Notes: a model not told the origin generated them from the sequence alone. Counted from the first letter of the stretch, positions 24,521 to 32,986 are shown. The stretch is 64,000 nt of DNA from RU20A sp042610495 (GCF_042610495.1 NZ_JBHGAP010000001.1:992001-1056000); one strand, 5' to 3'. Numbers and translations: made by a program.

Positions 24521-25570
24521 ATGCCGATGATCGACGAAAACCCCCTCGGGCCCCACCTGCCGCTCGATCCCCTGCCCGGCCACTCCTCGCGCGGCCGTCT
24601 GGAACGCGTGCTGCGCCGCGGCGAATTCGCCGTCACCGCCGAACTCAATCCGCCCGACAGCGCCAATCCGGAAGACGTCTATGAACGCGCCGCGATCTTC
24701 GAAGGCTGGGTGGACGGCATCAACGCGGTCGATGCCTCCGGCGCCAACTGCCACATGTCCTCGGTCGGCATCTGCGCGCTGCTGACGCGCATGGGCTATG
24801 CGCCGATCATGCAGATCGCCTGCCGCGACAAGAACCGCATCGCCATCCAGGGCGACGTGCTCGGCGCGGCCGCCATGGGGGTTGCCAACATCCTGTGCCT
24901 GACCGGCGACGGCGTGCAGGCCGGCGACCAGCCGGGCGCCAAGCCCGTCTTCGACCTCGACTGCATGTCGCTGCTCGAAACCGTGCGCATCATGCGCGAC
25001 AACTCGAAATTCCTCTCCGGCCGCAAGCTGACGAGCCCGCCGCAGGTCTTCCTCGGCGCCGCCATCAACCCCTTCGCCCCGCCCTACGATTTCCGTCCCT
25101 ATCGCCTCGGCAAGAAGATCGAGGCCGGCGCCCAGTTCGTGCAGAGCCAGTACTGCTTCGACGTTCCCATGTTCAGGGAATACATGAAGAAGGTCCGCGA
25201 TCTCGGCCTGCACGAGAAGTGCTACATCCTCGTCGGCGTCGGCCCCATGGCGTCGGCCAAGACCGCCAAGTGGATCCGCTCCAACGTGCCGGGCATCCAC
25301 ATTCCCGACAGCGTCATCAAGCGTCTCGAGGGCGCGGAGAACCAGAAGAAGGAAGGCAAGCAGCTCTGCATCGACATCATCAATGAGGTGAAGGAGATCG
25401 AGGGCGTTGCCGGCATCCACGTCATGGCCTACCGCCAGGAAGAATATGTCGCCGAAATCGTGCATGAATCCGGCGTGCTGAAGGGCCGCACCCCCTGGAA
25501 GCGCCGCCCGGCATCGGAAATGCGCGAGCTTGTCGATCAGATGCAGGAAGACGCCGCCCGCCTGTCCTGA
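24521..25570 (+). CDS. metF: Methylenetetrahydrofolate reductase
   Basis: Flavoprotein of 349 residues interconverting 5,10-methylene- and 5-methyl-tetrahydrofolate. Family blocks are FAVTAELNPPDSANP (catalytic glutamate region), LTGDG (FAD site), LGAAINPFAPP and FVQSQYCFDVPMFREYM. It is longer than E. coli MetF because of N- and C-terminal extensions. With the preceding Cys-rich protein it looks like a two-component MTHFR. In a demethylating pathway it would run in the oxidative direction; in methionine synthesis, in the reductive one. Start codons at 24521 and 24527 are both possible. Confidence 0.93.
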   Translation: MPMIDENPLGPHLPLDPLPGHSSRGRLERVLRRGEFAVTAELNPPDSANPEDVYERAAIFEGWVDGINAVDASGANCHMSSVGICALLTRMGYAPIMQIACRDKNRIAIQGDVLGAAAMGVANILCLTGDGVQAGDQPGAKPVFDLDCMSLLETVRIMRDNSKFLSGRKLTSPPQVFLGAAINPFAPPYDFRPYRLGKKIEAGAQFVQSQYCFDVPMFREYMKKVRDLGLHEKCYILVGVGPMASAKTAKWIRSNVPGIHIPDSVIKRLEGAENQKKEGKQLCIDIINEVKEIEGVAGIHVMAYRQEEYVAEIVHESGVLKGRTPWKRRPASEMRELVDQMQEDAARLS

Positions 25571-25650
25571 GCCGGGCTGCGGGAATGACGAGGGGCAGGC
25601 CACGGGAGGGTGACCCGCCCGTCGAGACAGCTTGCAACCCACCACATAAC

Positions 25651-25672
25651 GATATAAAGAAGTCTTTATATC
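25651..25672. promoter_or_regulatory. SahR-type operator candidate upstream of the methyl-THF:corrinoid methyltransferase gene
   Basis: Perfect inverted repeat GATATAAAGA, two-base centre AG, TCTTTATATC. Its right half and its spacing are identical to the site before bmt at 16074-16095. It lies 25 bases before the start codon at 25698, a typical repressor position. Confidence 0.7.
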
Positions 25673-25697
25673 CCCTGGAATCGCCGAGGAAGATCCC

Positions 25698-26669
25698 ATG
25701 ACCCGCACCATCGTCGCATCCGCCACCCGCGAAATCATCATCGGCTTCGACCAGCCCTTCTGCGTGATTGGCGAGCGGATCAACCCGACCGGCCGCAAGA
25801 AGCTGGCCGCCGAAATGATCGCCGGCAATTTCGACACCGTCATCAAGGACGCGCTGGAGCAGGTCGCAGCCGGCGCCACCATGCTCGACGTCAATGCGGG
25901 CGTGACCTCGGTCAACCCGAACGAGACGGAGCCGGGCCTGCTCGTCCAGACGATGGAGATCGTCCAGGGCCTCGTTGACGTGCCGCTCTCCATCGACAGC
26001 TCCGTCACCGCCGCCATCGAGGCCGCGCTGAAGGTCGCCAAGGGCCGTCCGCTGATCAACTCGGTCACGGGCGAGGAAGAAAAGCTCGAAGCCATCCTGC
26101 CGCTCTGCAAGAAGTATGATGTGCCGGTCGTCGCCATCTCCAACGATGAGACCGGCATTTCCGAGGACCCGGACGTGCGCTTCGCCGTCGCCAAGAAGAT
26201 CGTCGAGCGCGCCGCCGATTACGGCATCAAGGCCCATGACATCGTGGTCGATCCGCTCGTCATGCCGATCGGCGCCATGGGCACCGCCGGCCAGCAGGTA
26301 TTCGCGCTGCTGCGCCGCCTGCGCGAGGAGCTGAAGGTCAACACGACCTGCGGCCTCTCCAACATCTCCTTCGGTCTGCCGCACCGCCACGGCATCAATG
26401 CCGGCTTCATCCCCATGGTCATCGGCGCCGGCATGACGTCCGCCATCATGAACCCCTGCCGCCCGCAGGAAATGGAAGCCGTGCGCGCCGCCAACGTGCT
26501 GAACGGCACCGACCCGAACTGCACCAACTGGATCAAGACCTACCGCGACTACAAGCCGGCCGAAGGCGGCCACGGCGCCGCCGCCCCGGCAACCCCGGCC
26601 CCCGCCGCATCGGGCGGCCGTCGTGGTGGCCGTGCTGCCCGCGTGGGTGCGGGTGCACCGACGGAGTAA
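25698..26669 (+). CDS. Methyltetrahydrofolate:corrinoid methyltransferase (pterin-binding, MetH-domain-2 / MtgA / AcsE type)
   Basis: TIM-barrel protein of 323 residues of the dihydropteroate synthase-like pterin-binding family. Visible are FCVIGERINPTGRKKLAAE, ATMLDVNAGV, VPLSIDSS, RPLINSVTGEEEK and GLSNISFGLPHR, as in AcsE, MtgA and the folate domain of MetH. It transfers methyl between methyl-THF and the corrinoid protein. The C-terminal tail is Ala/Pro then Arg/Gly-rich (GGRRGGRAARVG) and extends beyond the family. The SahR-type operator directly upstream argues that it supports methionine synthesis. It could also accept methyl groups from MttB-type demethylation. Confidence 0.93.
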   Translation: MTRTIVASATREIIIGFDQPFCVIGERINPTGRKKLAAEMIAGNFDTVIKDALEQVAAGATMLDVNAGVTSVNPNETEPGLLVQTMEIVQGLVDVPLSIDSSVTAAIEAALKVAKGRPLINSVTGEEEKLEAILPLCKKYDVPVVAISNDETGISEDPDVRFAVAKKIVERAADYGIKAHDIVVDPLVMPIGAMGTAGQQVFALLRRLREELKVNTTCGLSNISFGLPHRHGINAGFIPMVIGAGMTSAIMNPCRPQEMEAVRAANVLNGTDPNCTNWIKTYRDYKPAEGGHGAAAPATPAPAASGGRRGGRAARVGAGAPTE

Positions 26670-26696
26670 ACGTCAAGCCGACAACCAAGGCTGTTG

Positions 26697-26725
26697 AGCC
26701 CGGGCGCGCCTGTCTCGCCCGGGCT
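26697..26725. other. Hairpin between the pterin enzyme and reactivator genes
   Basis: AGCCCGGGCG and CGCCCGGGCT pair perfectly around a 9-base loop. It is followed by A residues rather than T, so it is more likely an mRNA-processing or stabilising element than a terminator. Confidence 0.5.
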
Positions 26726-26745
26726 AAAAAGTTGGAAGGAACATC

Positions 26746-28767
26746 ATGTCCGCAGATCCCCTCGTCCTCTTCATGCCCTCCGGCAAGCGTGGCCGTTTCC
26801 CCGTCGGAACGCCCGTGCTCGAGGCCGCCCGGCAGCTGGGCGTCTATGTCGAGAGCGTCTGCGGCGGGCGGGCCACCTGCGGGCGGTGCCAGATCGAGGT
26901 GCAGGAGGGGCAGTTCGCCAAGCATGGCATCACCTCCTCCAACGACCACATCTCGCCGCGCGGCCCGAAGGAAGAGCGCTACGACAAGGTCCGTGGCCTG
27001 CCGGAAAACCGGCGGCTCTCCTGCTCGGCCCTGATCCAGGGCGACCTCGTGGTGGATGTGCCGCAGGATACCGTCGTCAATGCGCAGGTGGTGCGCAAGG
27101 CCGCCTCCGACCGCGTCATCGAGCGCAACGCCGCCGTCCAGCTTTGTTATGTCGAGGTGGACGAGCCCGACATGCACAAGCCGCTCGGCGACCTCGACCG
27201 GCTGAAAGTGATGCTCGCAAAGGACTGGGGTTTCAAGGACCTGCTGATCGCGCCGCACCTCATTCCTCAGGTGCAGTCCATCCTGCGCAAGGGCAACTGG
27301 GGCGTGACCGCCGCCATCCATCGCGACATGGAAAGCTCGCGGCCCTTCATCATTGCGCTCTATCCGGGCCTCAAGAACGAGGCCTATGGCATTGCCTGCG
27401 ACATCGGCTCGACGACGATCGCCATGCATCTCGTCTCGCTGCTGTCGGGCCGCATCGTCGGCTCCTCCGGCACGTCGAACCCCCAGATCCGCTTCGGCGA
27501 AGACCTGATGAGCCGCGTCTCCTACGTCATGATGAACCCGGATGGCCGCGAGGCCATGACAAAGGCTGTCCGCGAGGCGATCAACGGCCTGATCGAAAAG
27601 GTCTGCACCGAAGGCGGCGTCGATCGCCACGACGTGCTCGACATGGTCTTCGTCGCCAATCCCATCATGCACCACCTCTTCCTCGGCATCGATCCGACCG
27701 AGCTCGGCCAGGCGCCCTTCGCGCTCGCCGTCTCCGGCGCGCTGCAATACTGGGCCCACGATATCGACATCGACGTCAACCGCGGCGCGCGCGTCTACAT
27801 GCTGCCCTGCATCGCCGGCCATGTCGGCGCGGATGCGGCGGGCGCGACGCTGTCGGAAGGCCCTTATCGCCAGGATCGCATGATGCTCTTGGTCGATGTC
27901 GGCACCAACGCCGAAATCGTGCTTGGCAATCGCGAGCGCGTGGTCGCCGCCTCCTCGCCGACGGGCCCGGCCTTCGAAGGCGCGGAAATCTCCGCCGGCC
28001 AACGCGCGGCACCGGGCGCCATCGAGCGCGTGCGCATCGACCCCGAAACGCTCGAACCCCGCTTCCGCGTCATCGGCGTCGATAAGTGGTCGAACGAGGA
28101 CGGTTTTGCCGAAGCGGCGAAGGATGTCGGCATCACCGGCATCTGCGGCTCCGCCATCATCGAAGTCGTCGCGGAAATGTATCTCGCCGGCGTCATCTCC
28201 GAGGATGGCGTGGTGGACGGTGCCATGGCGGCCAAGAGCCCACGCATCCTGGAGAACGGACGCACCTTCTCCTACCTCCTGCATGACGGCGAGCAGCGCA
28301 TCACCGTCACCCAGAACGACATCCGCGCCATCCAGCTCGCCAAGGCCGCCCTTTATGCCGGCATCAAGCTTCTCATGGAAAAGCAGGGCGTCGAGACCGT
28401 CGATACGATCCGCTTCGCCGGCGCCTTCGGCTCCTTTATCGATCCGAAATACGCGATGGTGCTGGGCCTCATCCCGGACTGCGATCTCACCGAGGTCAAG
28501 GCAGTCGGCAATGCCGCCGGCACCGGCGCGCTGATGGCGCTCTTGAACCGCGATCACCGCCGCGAGATCGAAAGCGTCGTGCAGCGCATCGAAAAGATCG
28601 AGACGGCGCTGGAAGGCAATTTCCAGCAGCTCTTCGTGAACGCCATGGCCATGCCCAACAAGGCCGATGCCTTCCCGGAACTCGCCAAGGTCGTGACCCT
28701 GCCGGAGCGCAAGGTTCTGGCCGACGCCGCCGATGGCGGGCGCCGCCGTCGCCGCTCGCGCGAATAG
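26746..28767 (+). CDS. Corrinoid-protein reductive activator (2Fe-2S ferredoxin + ASKHA domain, RACo/RamA-like)
   Basis: Protein of 673 residues. The N-terminal plant-type ferredoxin has cysteines C39, C45, C48 and C93 (CGGRATCGRC, LSC). It is followed by a linker and a C-terminal actin-like ATPase core with YGIACDIGSTTIAMHL, LLVDVGTNAEIVLG and IRFAGAFGSFIDP. This is the architecture of RACo, the ATP-dependent activator that reduces inactive Co(II) corrinoid proteins to Co(I). GGAAGGA precedes the ATG. The Arg-rich tail RRRRRSRE resembles those of Bmt and the pterin enzyme. It would keep the cluster's single corrinoid protein active in an aerobe, where Co(I) oxidises easily. Confidence 0.93.
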   Translation: MSADPLVLFMPSGKRGRFPVGTPVLEAARQLGVYVESVCGGRATCGRCQIEVQEGQFAKHGITSSNDHISPRGPKEERYDKVRGLPENRRLSCSALIQGDLVVDVPQDTVVNAQVVRKAASDRVIERNAAVQLCYVEVDEPDMHKPLGDLDRLKVMLAKDWGFKDLLIAPHLIPQVQSILRKGNWGVTAAIHRDMESSRPFIIALYPGLKNEAYGIACDIGSTTIAMHLVSLLSGRIVGSSGTSNPQIRFGEDLMSRVSYVMMNPDGREAMTKAVREAINGLIEKVCTEGGVDRHDVLDMVFVANPIMHHLFLGIDPTELGQAPFALAVSGALQYWAHDIDIDVNRGARVYMLPCIAGHVGADAAGATLSEGPYRQDRMMLLVDVGTNAEIVLGNRERVVAASSPTGPAFEGAEISAGQRAAPGAIERVRIDPETLEPRFRVIGVDKWSNEDGFAEAAKDVGITGICGSAIIEVVAEMYLAGVISEDGVVDGAMAAKSPRILENGRTFSYLLHDGEQRITVTQNDIRAIQLAKAALYAGIKLLMEKQGVETVDTIRFAGAFGSFIDPKYAMVLGLIPDCDLTEVKAVGNAAGTGALMALLNRDHRREIESVVQRIEKIETALEGNFQQLFVNAMAMPNKADAFPELAKVVTLPERKVLADAADGGRRRRRSRE

Positions 28768-28794
28768 GCCCGACCTGTCACCTGTCGGCGGCTT

Positions 28795-29706
28795 TCAGGC
28801 CGCCGCCTTGACGCTGTCGAGCACGGAGCGGTCGCCGAGAACGCAGCGCACATATTCCGCCACCGCCTGCACCGGCTGCGTCGCACCCTCGCGGGTCACA
28901 AGGCCGATGTCGTAAGTGCCGAGCTTCGGCAGCCCGTCCCGCTCGTCCAGCGCCACCATGTCGTCCTGCAGCAGGAAGCGGGCGAGCGGCGCGATCGCGA
29001 TATCGGCGCGGATGGCGGCGATCTGGCCCATGTGATGGGCGCAGAAATAGGCAACCCGGAACGGCTTTTCCGCCGCCGTCAGGGCATCCAGCGCCTGTTT
29101 GCGCCAGACGCACCCTTCTTCCCAGACCGAAATCGGCACGGGATCCTTGAGATGCGCGTGCCCGTGGCGCTTGCCGGCCCAGACCAGATCCTCGGTCATC
29201 ACCTTGAGCGCCGGATCAGGCGCGATCCCGTGCAGGAAGTTGAAGAGGGTGAGATCCAGCCGCCCCTCCTCCACGGCGCGGCGCAGATGCGTGGAATTGT
29301 CGATGGTGACCTCGACGGCAAGATTGGGCCAGGTCTCCGACAGATGCCGGAGAATGCCCGGCAGCATCAGTTCGCCGATATCGTCCGGCGCGCCGAGCCG
29401 CACGACGCCGTTCATCTCCGGAGAAACGAAGCGGGCCACGGCCTCGTTGTTGAGCGCAATCATCCGCCGCGCATAGCTCAGCAGCATCTCTCCATGCGGC
29501 GTCAGCGACACCGAGCGCGCATCGCGGCGGAAGACGGGCACGCCCAGCATCTCCTCCAGCTTCTTGATCTGCATCGAAACGGCAGACGGCGTGCGGAACA
29601 CCACCTCGCCCGCCGTCGTGAAACTGCCGGTATCGGCAATGGCGATAAAAGTGCGCAGCACATCCGTTTCCAGAAGCGGCAGGTTGGGGCGGGAGGACAG
29701 GGCCAT
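28795..29706 (-). CDS. LysR-family transcriptional regulator
   Basis: Protein of 303 residues. The N-terminal helix-turn-helix is SFTTAGEVVFRTPSAVSMQIKKLEE, followed by the LTPHGEMLLSYARR linker helix and a periplasmic-binding-like effector domain. It is convergent with the corrinoid activator gene and divergent from the DUF1127 gene. LysR proteins usually regulate neighbours or their own divergent partner; here the target is unknown, and the DUF1127 promoter region (29707-29824) is the first place to look. Confidence 0.92.
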   Translation of the reverse strand: MALSSRPNLPLLETDVLRTFIAIADTGSFTTAGEVVFRTPSAVSMQIKKLEEMLGVPVFRRDARSVSLTPHGEMLLSYARRMIALNNEAVARFVSPEMNGVVRLGAPDDIGELMLPGILRHLSETWPNLAVEVTIDNSTHLRRAVEEGRLDLTLFNFLHGIAPDPALKVMTEDLVWAGKRHGHAHLKDPVPISVWEEGCVWRKQALDALTAAEKPFRVAYFCAHHMGQIAAIRADIAIAPLARFLLQDDMVALDERDGLPKLGTYDIGLVTREGATQPVQAVAEYVRCVLGDRSVLDSVKAAA

Positions 29707-29824
29707 GGCGTCACCGTTCAGATTTATTGATCTTTATGACGATATCATTTCGTTTCCCTGAAAGTCAATTCGGCGAGACACTGGCCTTGCTCAGGGGAGC
29801 CCTCCCCAATTGAAGGACAGGACC

Positions 29825-30082
29825 ATGACCATCGACATCTCGCTCCGGCGCCCGCCACCCGACCCTGTGTCGGCCATGCTGACGGGAATCGCCCGCCGGC
29901 TGGAAAACCTCGCCCACCGGCGCCGCATGCGGCACGTGATCGCCGAAATCGAAAAGCTTCCGTCGCATTTGCTGGACGATATCGGCTGGCCGTACCGGGC
30001 ACCGGCCTCCATGCGGGAGATGCCCGCCAGCGCACACTTCAGTTTTCGTGATGTTTTAGCGAAAAATCATTCATTGGACTGA
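29825..30082 (+). CDS. DUF1127 (YjiS-like) small protein
   Basis: Protein of 85 residues with the Arg-rich DUF1127 core RRRMRHVIAEIEKLPSHLLDDIGWP. Alphaproteobacterial DUF1127 proteins include small regulators of phosphate/C1 and RNA metabolism. AAGGACAGG precedes the ATG at 29825. A second DUF1127 gene follows 57 bases later. Confidence 0.88.
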   Translation: MTIDISLRRPPPDPVSAMLTGIARRLENLAHRRRMRHVIAEIEKLPSHLLDDIGWPYRAPASMREMPASAHFSFRDVLAKNHSLD

Positions 30083-30139
30083 TGCGATCGGCCTACCGAT
30101 AATCGGCCTGCACATCCCCGCCATCCCAAGGAGAAGACC

Positions 30140-30361
30140 ATGGCACTCGATACATTCGACTATCCCCGCACCCTGCAGCCGCTTGACCCCGCATCGCTGT
30201 CGCGCCGGTTCGCCCGCCTGACCGCCGCAGTCGCCGGCCTCCTCACGGCCTATCAGCGCTATCAGGACCAGCGCACTCTCGAAAGCATGCCGCACGACCT
30301 GCGCAAGGACATGGGCTATCGCACCATCACCTCCGCCCAAAACCACGGGGTGGCCGAGTGA
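30140..30361 (+). CDS. DUF1127 small protein, second copy
   Basis: Protein of 73 residues ending in the DUF1127 core YQDQRTLESMPHDLRKDMGYR. AAGGAGAAGACC precedes the ATG. It is followed by a strong intrinsic terminator, which closes the two-gene unit. Confidence 0.88.
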   Translation: MALDTFDYPRTLQPLDPASLSRRFARLTAAVAGLLTAYQRYQDQRTLESMPHDLRKDMGYRTITSAQNHGVAE

Positions 30362-30407
30362 AACCTGCGTGCCGATATCAGGACCATGACGGTCCATCTG
30401 ACGCCTG

Positions 30408-30439
30408 ACGGGCACCTTGGAAACGAGGTGCCCGTTTTT
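30408..30439 (+). terminator. Intrinsic terminator after the DUF1127 pair
   Basis: ACGGGCACCT (30408-30417), 8-base loop, AGGTGCCCGT (30426-30435), then TTTT. Confidence 0.9.
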
Positions 30440-30724
30440 ATTTCAGCCTGCCGTCAAAAGTCGCAAACAGGTCAGCCCCGCGCCCGACCGTCCCATCCGA
30501 TGGGAAATCCAGGCCAAACACGTCATCGACAGTGATTTTTGCCCGTCTGCGTCATTATCCCCGGCGACGCAGCGAAAATGCGACACAATTCCGATGACAA
30601 AATCACCTCTCGTGATGGATTGTGCAGCGCACCCGTCGCCGCATTTCGATTAAATGTCGCAAATGGAAAAGCAGTTCCTTTGCATAAGAGGCGCAATGGG
30701 AACAAAGAACCGGGGAACAAAGCC

Positions 30725-31729
30725 ATGTCAAAACCGCTGTCGAAGAAGCGCTCGCTCGTCTTCTTCCTCGTGCCGAACTTCTCGATGCTGCCCTTTTCTG
30801 CGGCAATCGAAACGCTGCGCATCGCCAACCGGATGCTCGGCTACGAAGCCTATACATGGCGCCTCGCCTCCACCGACGGCGACAAGGTTCTGTCCTCGAG
30901 CGGCATCGGCATCGAGGCCAACACCTCGCTGGCCGACGAACGCAAGCTGCTCGGCGGCGAAAACCGCCCTTCCATGGTCATCGTCTGTTCCGGCATCTAT
31001 GTCGAGGATTTCTACAACAAGTCGGTCAACGCCTGGCTGCGCGAGACCTACAATCGCGGCATTGCGGTCGGCAGCCTCTGTACGGGCGCCCATGTGCTGG
31101 CGTCAGCCGGCCTGCTGAACGGCAAGCGCTGCGCCATCCACTGGGAAAATCTGCCGGGCTTTTCCGAAGCCTTCCCGCAGGCAGAGGTCTACGCCGACCT
31201 CTACGAGATCGACAGCAACATCTATACCTGTGCTGGCGGCACCGCCTCCCTCGACATGGTCCTGAATCTGATCGACCAGGACTTCGGCGAGAACCTCGTC
31301 AACCGCGTCTGCGAACAGGCGCTGACCGACCGCGTGCGCGGCTCCCATGACCGCCAGCGCCTGCCGCTGCGCGCCCGCCTCGGCGTTCAGAATTCCAAGG
31401 TTCTGTCGATCATCGAGCTTATGGAAGCCAACCTTGCAGAGCCCTTGTCCCTTCTGGAAATCGCTGACGCGGCCGATCTTTCGCGCCGGCAGATCGAGCG
31501 CCTGTTCCGCCAGGAAATGGGCCGCTCGCCGGCGCGCTACTATCTCGAAATCCGCCTCGATCGCGCCCGCCACCTCTTGGTTCAGTCGGCCATGCCGGTT
31601 GTGGAAGTGGCAGTCGCCTGCGGCTTTGTTTCCGCCTCGCATTTCTCCAAGTGCTATCGCGAACTCTACAACCGCTCGCCACAGCAGGAGCGCGCCGATC
31701 GCAAGCTGACCCTTCAGGCCGTCCGCTGA
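30725..31729 (+). CDS. GlxA-family AraC-type transcriptional regulator (GbdR-like)
   Basis: Protein of 334 residues. The N-terminal DJ-1/PfpI-like domain (FFLVPNFSMLPFSAAIETLR, VGSLCTGAHVLASAGLL) is followed by an AraC helix-turn-helix pair (LLEIADAADLSRRQIERLF and VAVACGFVSASHFSKCYREL). This is the architecture of GbdR/CdhR regulators of glycine betaine, dimethylglycine and carnitine catabolism. The proximity to a betaine transporter and the methyltransferase cluster makes it a candidate betaine-responsive activator; that is inference. The ATG at 30725 was chosen because family homology starts there. Confidence 0.9.
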   Translation: MSKPLSKKRSLVFFLVPNFSMLPFSAAIETLRIANRMLGYEAYTWRLASTDGDKVLSSSGIGIEANTSLADERKLLGGENRPSMVIVCSGIYVEDFYNKSVNAWLRETYNRGIAVGSLCTGAHVLASAGLLNGKRCAIHWENLPGFSEAFPQAEVYADLYEIDSNIYTCAGGTASLDMVLNLIDQDFGENLVNRVCEQALTDRVRGSHDRQRLPLRARLGVQNSKVLSIIELMEANLAEPLSLLEIADAADLSRRQIERLFRQEMGRSPARYYLEIRLDRARHLLVQSAMPVVEVAVACGFVSASHFSKCYRELYNRSPQQERADRKLTLQAVR

Positions 31730-31756
31730 GCCGCGGAAACCCTTTGGCCTCGCAAA

Positions 31757-31796
31757 ACAAAGACCCCGCCGGCAGCAATGACGGCGGGGTCTTTGT
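31757..31796. terminator. Bidirectional terminator between the GlxA-type and response-regulator genes
   Basis: ACAAAGACCCCGCC (31757-31770) pairs with GGCGGGGTCTTTGT (31783-31796). It lies between convergent gene ends. Confidence 0.85.
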
Positions 31797-31817
31797 GTGA
31801 CGATGACCGCGAAGTGA

Positions 31818-32666
31818 TCAGGCGACAGCCTTCACGCGCTCGGCAAGCGAGCGGATCTTCATCAGCGTGTCGAGGTTCTGGTTGACGCGGCAGTAGAATT
31901 CCTCGTTGACGAAGGGCCGCATGACGAAGTCATTGCCGCCGGCCTTGAGGAACCGTGCCGACAGCAGCCGGTCGGCGGATGAGGACACGCCGATGATGCG
32001 CAGCTGGTGCATGCCATAGCCGGAGCGGATGCGGCGCGTCAGTTCGAAACCGTCGATTTCCGGCATGTTGTAGTCAGTGATGACAAGCTCGATATCCGGG
32101 TTTTTCTTGAGAACCTCCAGCGCGACAGCACCGTTTTCGGCCGCGCTCGTCTTGAAATTATAGCGCTTCAGCTGCGTGGTCAGAATGGCGCGCGCCGTCG
32201 GGCTGTCGTCCACGATCAGGACGTGATGGCGGTGATTGGTGAGGAAGCGGCAGACCGCTTCCGCCAGCATGTCGACGGCCAGCACGCTGTCCTTCAGCAC
32301 GTAGTCGACGAGTTCCTTGGCGATAATCTCGGCGCGGATGCTTTCCTGGAAGGTGCCGGTGAAGACCACGGTCGGCACGCTCATCTCGATCAGGTAGTTC
32401 AGCGCCTGCCCGTTTTCCGCGCCCGGCAGGTTGATATTGGTGATCGCCAGCGCTGCAGGAAAACTGTCATTCTCGATTGCGAACTGCAGGTCGTCGAAAT
32501 CCCGGCATACGATCACATCGATATCGAACAGCTCCTTCAGCCGCTTCGAAACCATTGCAGAGAACAGATTGGAATCTTCCGCCAGAACGATACGGTGATG
32601 GTTCAGCGATTCACCGGAATAGACCATTCCGGACAGGCCAAAAAATGACATTGAGTGTTTCCCCAT
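31818..32666 (-). CDS. Tandem-receiver response regulator without output domain
   Basis: Protein of 282 residues with two CheY-like receiver domains (about 25-140 and 148-270). In the first, the phospho-acceptor aspartate is replaced by asparagine (N77 in AITNINLPG), while E30/D31 and K125 remain. The second has D198 (VITDYNMPEIDG) and acidic VDDS, but the conserved lysine is arginine (R250 in VMRPF). So one pseudo-receiver and one probably active receiver are combined, with no DNA-binding or enzymatic domain. AGGGG precedes the ATG. It may act as a phosphate sink or protein-interaction switch in chemotaxis-like or stress signalling. Confidence 0.9.
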   Translation of the reverse strand: MGKHSMSFFGLSGMVYSGESLNHHRIVLAEDSNLFSAMVSKRLKELFDIDVIVCRDFDDLQFAIENDSFPAALAITNINLPGAENGQALNYLIEMSVPTVVFTGTFQESIRAEIIAKELVDYVLKDSVLAVDMLAEAVCRFLTNHRHHVLIVDDSPTARAILTTQLKRYNFKTSAAENGAVALEVLKKNPDIELVITDYNMPEIDGFELTRRIRSGYGMHQLRIIGVSSSADRLLSARFLKAGGNDFVMRPFVNEEFYCRVNQNLDTLMKIRSLAERVKAVA

Positions 32667-32722
32667 GAGCGCCCCTGGAAAAACACTAACCTCAAAGCTT
32701 TGCGCTCAGGTTAATTCAATTC

Positions 32723-32986
32723 TTATTTGATGAGTGCCGAACCGTTAACGATTTCGACAGTTTCGCCACCTTCAAGACCTATCCGGTCGCCGCTGGGCGT
32801 CGTGATGAAGCAGCCGCTGGGGCAGACCTGTTCGGAAGAACCGGCGGGGATTGCAAGCTCCATGCGGCTTTCGCCCTCGACGACCACCAGAACGGCCGTA
32901 TCGGCATCCTTGTTGGTGATGGTCGCCGCGCGGGCAAGGCCGGCAACGGAAACAGCGGCAAAGAGAACGGTCGCAATCTTCAGCAT
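32723..32986 (-). CDS. Small secreted hypothetical protein
   Basis: Protein of 87 residues with a Sec signal peptide (MLKIATVLFAAVSVAGLARA, cleavage near ARA-ATI). The mature part has two cysteines close together (QVCPSGCF), suggesting a periplasmic disulfide. No family is recognised. The longer in-frame start at 33151 gives Arg-rich sequence and is rejected. Confidence 0.75.
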   Translation of the reverse strand: MLKIATVLFAAVSVAGLARAATITNKDADTAVLVVVEGESRMELAIPAGSSEQVCPSGCFITTPSGDRIGLEGGETVEIVNGSALIK

